64,000 nucleotides of DNA from Butyrivibrio fibrisolvens (GTDB lineage Bacteria; Bacillota; Clostridia; Lachnospirales; Lachnospiraceae). Below, piece by piece: positions 60,046-64,000 of the stretch (positions are counted from its first letter, which is position 1; every line of letters starts with the position of its first letter). The notes below the pieces were generated by a model. That model was given only the letters and a program-made list of their open reading frames with translations. It did not search any database and had not been told where the DNA came from. The stretch spans positions 4,588,001 to 4,652,000 of the forward strand of contig NZ_CP146963.1 of assembly GCF_037113525.1 (NCBI RefSeq). Direction: 5' to 3'. Made by a program: the position numbers and the translations under genes.

Positions 60046-63000
60046 TTATTCAAAGCTATACACATTATCAGCTACTGCCATAGTCGAATCTCTGTGAGAT
60101 ACGATTATGATGGTCTTATCTCCTGCTGTTTCTTTGAGAGACTTAAGGATTATTCCTTCGTTTAAGCTGTCGAGGTTGCTGGTAGGTTCATCAAGAAGGA
60201 CTATGTCTGCATCGTTAAGGAATGCTCTTGCTATTCCAATTCTCTGACGCTCTCCGCCTGATAAGGTATCGCCAAGTTCTCCAACTTTGGTGTTGTACCC
60301 ATCAGGAAGGCTCATGATGAATTCGTGGAGCGATGCTTTCTTGGCAGCATCCTCAACTTCTTCCATGGTTGCTGATGGCTTTGCTACTTTAATGTTTGCA
60401 GCTATTGTGTCATGGAAGATGTAGGTATCCTGAGTTACGTAAGCTTCAAGGCTTCTTAAACTCTTTGTTCTTACTTCTTTTATGTCTTTGGATCTTTCTT
60501 TATCCTCAGCGTTTGGAAGAAGTGAATCAATTCGCTCTTTTAAGGTCATGCGCTTTTGCTTTTCAATCTTTTCAGCTTCAACGGCTGCTTTCTTTCTGGC
60601 TTCTTCTTTTTGACGAGCTAGTGCTCTTGATTTTTCAAGGAAAGCGTTCTCTCGCTCCTTTTGAACTCGTATCTTTTCCTTCTCAGCAGCCTGCATGGCT
60701 TTGAGCATTTCTATAGCAGACATCGGCTTTGGTGGTTCGGGTTCTTTAGGAGTATCATCGGCGCTTTCGGGCTCTGCTGTGGTGGTATCAGATTTTGATC
60801 CATTGCCCGATGTTGATTTATTGTCTGATGGAGTTTTATTTCCTGCCTTATTGTTTGCTGATATTTTATTTTCTGAAACTGTATTTTCTTTAGAATCAGT
60901 ATTGCCATCTTTTTTAGAAGAATCAGCTTTTTCTTCCTGTGAATCTGCTTTCTCTTTTTCCAAAGTAGTAGGATCCGTTTCATTTGCGATCATCCTTACG
61001 CTTCCGCTGTCAGCGTCCCAGAATCTCATAAGGAGTTTTAGAAGCGTTGACTTACCGCAGCCTGAAGGCCCGTGGATTCCGATGATTCTACCTTCAGGAA
61101 ATCCTATGGTAAGGTCATTTAAAACAGGCTCTCCCTCGTAGGCAAAAGAAAGATTTTCTGTATAGATGTTCTCGACTTTGGGATAGAGCTTTTGGCCGCT
61201 TGTATTTTCCTTGACCACAGGAGCTTCTTCAAGTAGAGAAATGACTCTTTCGGCGCTGGCCAGTGTCTGATTGAGGTTATTGGACAGATTGGAAAGAGCT
61301 ATTACTGGTCCAAAAGAACTCATAATTGCAACCACTGCTACCATCGTCTTACTAATGTTCTCAAAGTCATTGGCTCCCGCGATTAAGACTGCAAGAAGCA
61401 TGATCCAGGTTGCGATCTGAATTGTCACGCCTGTTATAGCGCTAGTGTCACCCTGGTATCCTGAGAGAACCTTCTGGATAGCAGTAAGAGATGTGGATCT
61501 ATCCTTGATCTCTTTTTGACGAGATTCTCCATTTCCAAACTGGATCGTCTCATCAAGTCCTCTCATGCTTTCAAGAGCGTATGAATTAAGATCTCCAAAA
61601 CGCTGCCTGTACTTCATGCCTATCTGGGCGCCGCGCTTTGAACTTATAACAGGGATCACAATACCTACACCTATATAGGAAAAAAGAGCTATGATTCCTG
61701 CTATAGGATAAATCGTCCATTCAAAAACGACCATGATGATAGTCATGATGGCAGCGATCACTACAGGTGATATGGTGTGGGCATAAAACACTTCAAGAAG
61801 CTCTATGTCTGATGTCAGGATCGCGATTATGTTGCCCTTGTCATGGCCTTCGAGTTTGGCAGGGGACAGTTTTCTTAATGCTTTAAATACATTGTGTCTT
61901 ATGATCGCAAGGAGCTTAAATGCTATGAAGTGGTTACAGTACTGCTCTCCATAGTGGAGCAAGCCTCTTAATACTGCCATTATCACAAGTGTCCATGCAG
62001 CAGCTTTGGTGAATGTTATAACAGAAGTACCACCTGCTATAGCTGCGCTTCCTTTTAGAATCATAGCAGCTTTTATTGTAAGGAATATAGCGCATATAAA
62101 TCCAAGTACGCCAAGCGTGATTGCAAGGAGCATAACTGGAAGAAGTGCCTTTATGAGGACTATTAGCTTTAACATCAGGCTGATAGCGCTTCGCCTTTTT
62201 TGTTCAGTTCCTTTATCAGAAGAGTTTTTTGAGTCAATACTAATAGAAACATTCTTATCATTATTAGTATTATCGCTGTTATTGGTATTATTTGTATCCT
62301 TTAATGCTCCGGGGATTACAGAATTGATTTCTTCTGTAGCACTAGTTTCTGTATTGTTTATCTCAATATTTTTTTCTTCAGAATTAGCCTTTTCTTTATC
62401 ATTACTTAATTCTTCTTTTGTAATGACCTTTGCAGCTGCTCCTTCATCATTCGTGTTGGCTGCAATGACCTTGGAAGATTGTTGCGCCCCCGATTTATGA
62501 ACCGGCATTTCATCAGTCTTACATTTTCCGCCGTTATAGTTCTCAAGTTTTTGTTGCGCATTATAAAGAAGTGAGTAGCTTCCAAAATGCCCCATAAGTT
62601 CCTTGTGGGTTCCGCTCTCTGCTATAACGCCGTCTTTTAACATAATGATTTTGTCTGCATCCTGAGCGTTAGCCAGCCTGTGGGTGATCATGATGACTGT
62701 ATGATCTTTTGCGATCTCTTTTATTGTATTCAGAATTATTTCTTCAGACTCGGCATCTATGTTGGATGTAGCTTCGTCGAATATGTAGATGTTGGTCTCA
62801 TGAAGAAGAGCTCTGGCTATGGCAAGTCTTTGCCTTTGTCCACCAGATATGTTTGACGCACCTTCTGTCAAGTGGTAATCAAGTATGCTTTCATTGGTGA
62901 CTTTCTTTGCATCAGAGTCATTTTTAACTTCTTTATCTGTAATATTGTTTTCATCGAATACTTGATCAGTTGTATCTGACTGATCTTTTAATGCTGATTC

Positions 63001-64000
63001 ATTAAGCGCTGTCAGATTGACCTTTTTAAGAGCCTCAAGCATCTTTTCATCAGAAATATTCTCACCTGCTATGGCAAGATTTTCTCTGATAGTTCCCTTA
63101 AATAGAAAAGCCCCTGACGATACGAGAGTTATATTTTTAAACAGCTCATCTTCTTTGATGGTAGAAACTTCAACATCTCCGATCTTTAATGATCCGCTGT
63201 AGCTCTTTTGCCTGCCTATAAGAAGTGACGCTATGGTACTCTTACCACTTCCGGACACGCCTGCGATAGCCGTGAAGCTTCCTTTGGAAATCTCCATGGA
63301 CACGCCCTTAAGGACAGCCTTCTTTTCTTTTTGCCTATTGATAAGCCCGATATCATCCGGATTGCCGGAGGGGCTAAGCGATGTATCAGTGGTATCAGCT
63401 TCTTCTAATTTACAATCCTTGTCGTAGGAAAAGAAAACCTTGTCAAAGGTGATCGTTCCTGCTCCTTCAGGGAAGTCTTCCGTACCTTTTTCAGGCTCTT
63501 TAAGATCAAGCAGTGCAAAGATCTTGTCGCTTGCTGCCATTCCGTTCATTGCAACATGAAAATATGAGCCAAGACGTCTCATCGGAAGGAAGAATTCTGC
63601 TGCGAGAAGTACTATGATAAGTGCGCCTGCAAGTGATATATGTGATTTAGAATATTCTGATAGGGCGATGATTATGCCTACTGCTGCTCCGCCATATGCC
63701 ATGATATCCATGACACTGGTAGAATTAAGCTGCATAGTCAGAACCTTCATCGTGATATTCCTAAAGTGCTCTGATTCTGCGTCCATCTTATCAGCAGCTT
63801 CTTTATCACTTTGATAGATTTTGAGAGTTGTAAGCCCCTGGATATTATCAAGGAAGCTATCACCAAGATTTGCATATATGCCCCAGTATTTGGAAAGAAG
63901 CTTTTTTGCAATTTTTTGAACTACTACTATTGATATTGGAATAAGCGGAACGAATATAAGAAGAATTGTTGCAGCCTTAAAACTTATAAAAGCGACAACA
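60046..64000 (-). CDS. Double ABC exporter (two permease-ATPase halves fused), 5' end missing
   Basis: The reading frame stays open to the window edge, so the first permease is cut and the Met at 63786 is internal. Visible order: end of TMD1, NBD1 (Walker A GVSGSGKSTIA, signature NISGGQRQR, Walker B IYIFDEATSNID), a Lys/Glu/Asn/Ser-rich linker of about 120 residues, TMD2 (five to six membrane segments) and NBD2 (Walker A GPSGCGKSTLL, signature LSGGERQR, Walker B IVLLDEPTSNLD). The layout recalls fused CydD-CydC exporters of glutathione or cysteine, but the substrate is not certain. NBD2 has a low-complexity and coiled-coil insert of about 180 residues between Walker A and the Q loop (about 60455-61000), which is very unusual. 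Confidence 0.85.
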   Translation of the reverse strand, partial: VVAFISFKAATILLIFVPLIPISIVVVQKIAKKLLSKYWGIYANLGDSFLDNIQGLTTLKIYQSDKEAADKMDAESEHFRNITMKVLTMQLNSTSVMDIMAYGGAAVGIIIALSEYSKSHISLAGALIIVLLAAEFFLPMRRLGSYFHVAMNGMAASDKIFALLDLKEPEKGTEDFPEGAGTITFDKVFFSYDKDCKLEEADTTDTSLSPSGNPDDIGLINRQKEKKAVLKGVSMEISKGSFTAIAGVSGSGKSTIASLLIGRQKSYSGSLKIGDVEVSTIKEDELFKNITLVSSGAFLFKGTIRENLAIAGENISDEKMLEALKKVNLTALNESALKDQSDTTDQVFDENNITDKEVKNDSDAKKVTNESILDYHLTEGASNISGGQRQRLAIARALLHETNIYIFDEATSNIDAESEEIILNTIKEIAKDHTVIMITHRLANAQDADKIIMLKDGVIAESGTHKELMGHFGSYSLLYNAQQKLENYNGGKCKTDEMPVHKSGAQQSSKVIAANTNDEGAAAKVITKEELSNDKEKANSEEKNIEINNTETSATEEINSVIPGALKDTNNTNNSDNTNNDKNVSISIDSKNSSDKGTEQKRRSAISLMLKLIVLIKALLPVMLLAITLGVLGFICAIFLTIKAAMILKGSAAIAGGTSVITFTKAAAWTLVIMAVLRGLLHYGEQYCNHFIAFKLLAIIRHNVFKALRKLSPAKLEGHDKGNIIAILTSDIELLEVFYAHTISPVVIAAIMTIIMVVFEWTIYPIAGIIALFSYIGVGIVIPVISSKRGAQIGMKYRQRFGDLNSYALESMRGLDETIQFGNGESRQKEIKDRSTSLTAIQKVLSGYQGDTSAITGVTIQIATWIMLLAVLIAGANDFENISKTMVAVVAIMSSFGPVIALSNLSNNLNQTLASAERVISLLEEAPVVKENTSGQKLYPKVENIYTENLSFAYEGEPVLNDLTIGFPEGRIIGIHGPSGCGKSTLLKLLMRFWDADSGSVRMIANETDPTTLEKEKADSQEEKADSSKKDGNTDSKENTVSENKISANNKAGNKTPSDNKSTSGNGSKSDTTTAEPESADDTPKEPEPPKPMSAIEMLKAMQAAEKEKIRVQKERENAFLEKSRALARQKEEARKKAAVEAEKIEKQKRMTLKERIDSLLPNAEDKERSKDIKEVRTKSLRSLEAYVTQDTYIFHDTIAANIKVAKPSATMEEVEDAAKKASLHEFIMSLPDGYNTKVGELGDTLSGGERQRIGIARAFLNDADIVLLDEPTSNLDSLNEGIILKSLKETAGDKTIIIVSHRDSTMAVADNVYSFE

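Noticed and set aside
60046..63786. ABC exporter gene starting at the Met at 63786
   Set aside because: The frame upstream to the window edge encodes clear permease sequence (KAATILLIFVPLIPIS and on), so this Met is internal and the gene is cut by the window.

Overview
The window reads as low-G+C Firmicutes DNA, most likely a Lachnospiraceae bacterium of the Butyrivibrio/Pseudobutyrivibrio kind. This is inferred from the protein families (FabK-type fatty acid synthesis cluster, class III NrdD/NrdG, glutathione-peroxidase-like protein, TerB/BrxD/helicase proteins), strong AAGGAGG ribosome binding sites and AT-rich spacers. No rRNA, tRNA or CRISPR array was found.

The most informative landmark is a plasmid-type replication origin. 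A Rep_3/RepB-type initiator gene (18815-20008, minus) faces a gene-free, AT-rich tract (20009 to about 21012) holding more than 20 direct iterons that start TTCC, in runs with 22-nt and about 32-nt periods. Gene direction flips here: 12 of 15 main genes to the left run leftward, and all genes from 21.6 to 34.5 kb run rightward, as expected for bidirectional replication from this site. Because the origin is embedded in housekeeping genes (nrdDG, murI, trmB, sbcCD, accDA-fab, leuS), the replicon may be a chromid or a chromosome carrying a plasmid origin.

Layout. 0-8.3 kb: GH105 hydrolase, nrdG, nrdD (tandem NrdR boxes), murI, an SH3 membrane protein, trmB. 8.5-14.2 kb: D,D-carboxypeptidase, exonuclease, glutathione peroxidase, nitroreductase, then a lipoprotein barnase next to a barstar-Nudix fusion. 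14.5-21 kb: sbcC, sbcD, repB and the iteron origin. 21.6-23 kb: an S4-domain protein and a small unknown pair. 23.4-31.6 kb: fatty acid synthesis cluster acpP-accD-accA-fabH-fabK-fabD-fabG-fabF-fabZ with a structured acpP leader; accB and accC are absent. 31.8-34.5 kb: MarR regulator plus MmcQ-TerB-N-TerB-C protein. 34.5-57 kb: accessory region with two ATPases under palindrome-rich promoters, ParB-HAD and HAD genes, a MATE-HATPase fusion, a WG-repeat protein, a CapA protein, a DUF3160 lipoprotein, a BrxD-like ATPase, a secreted HEFGH protein, two paralogous unknown membrane proteins and an Lhr/BrxH-like helicase. 57-64 kb: leuS and a partial double ABC exporter.

Between the genes lie very long imperfect palindromes (118-218 nt). 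They fall into two families with conserved asymmetric cores but arms that differ from copy to copy while staying self-complementary. They have no obvious match to a standard element class and, with the origin, are the best candidates for something undescribed.
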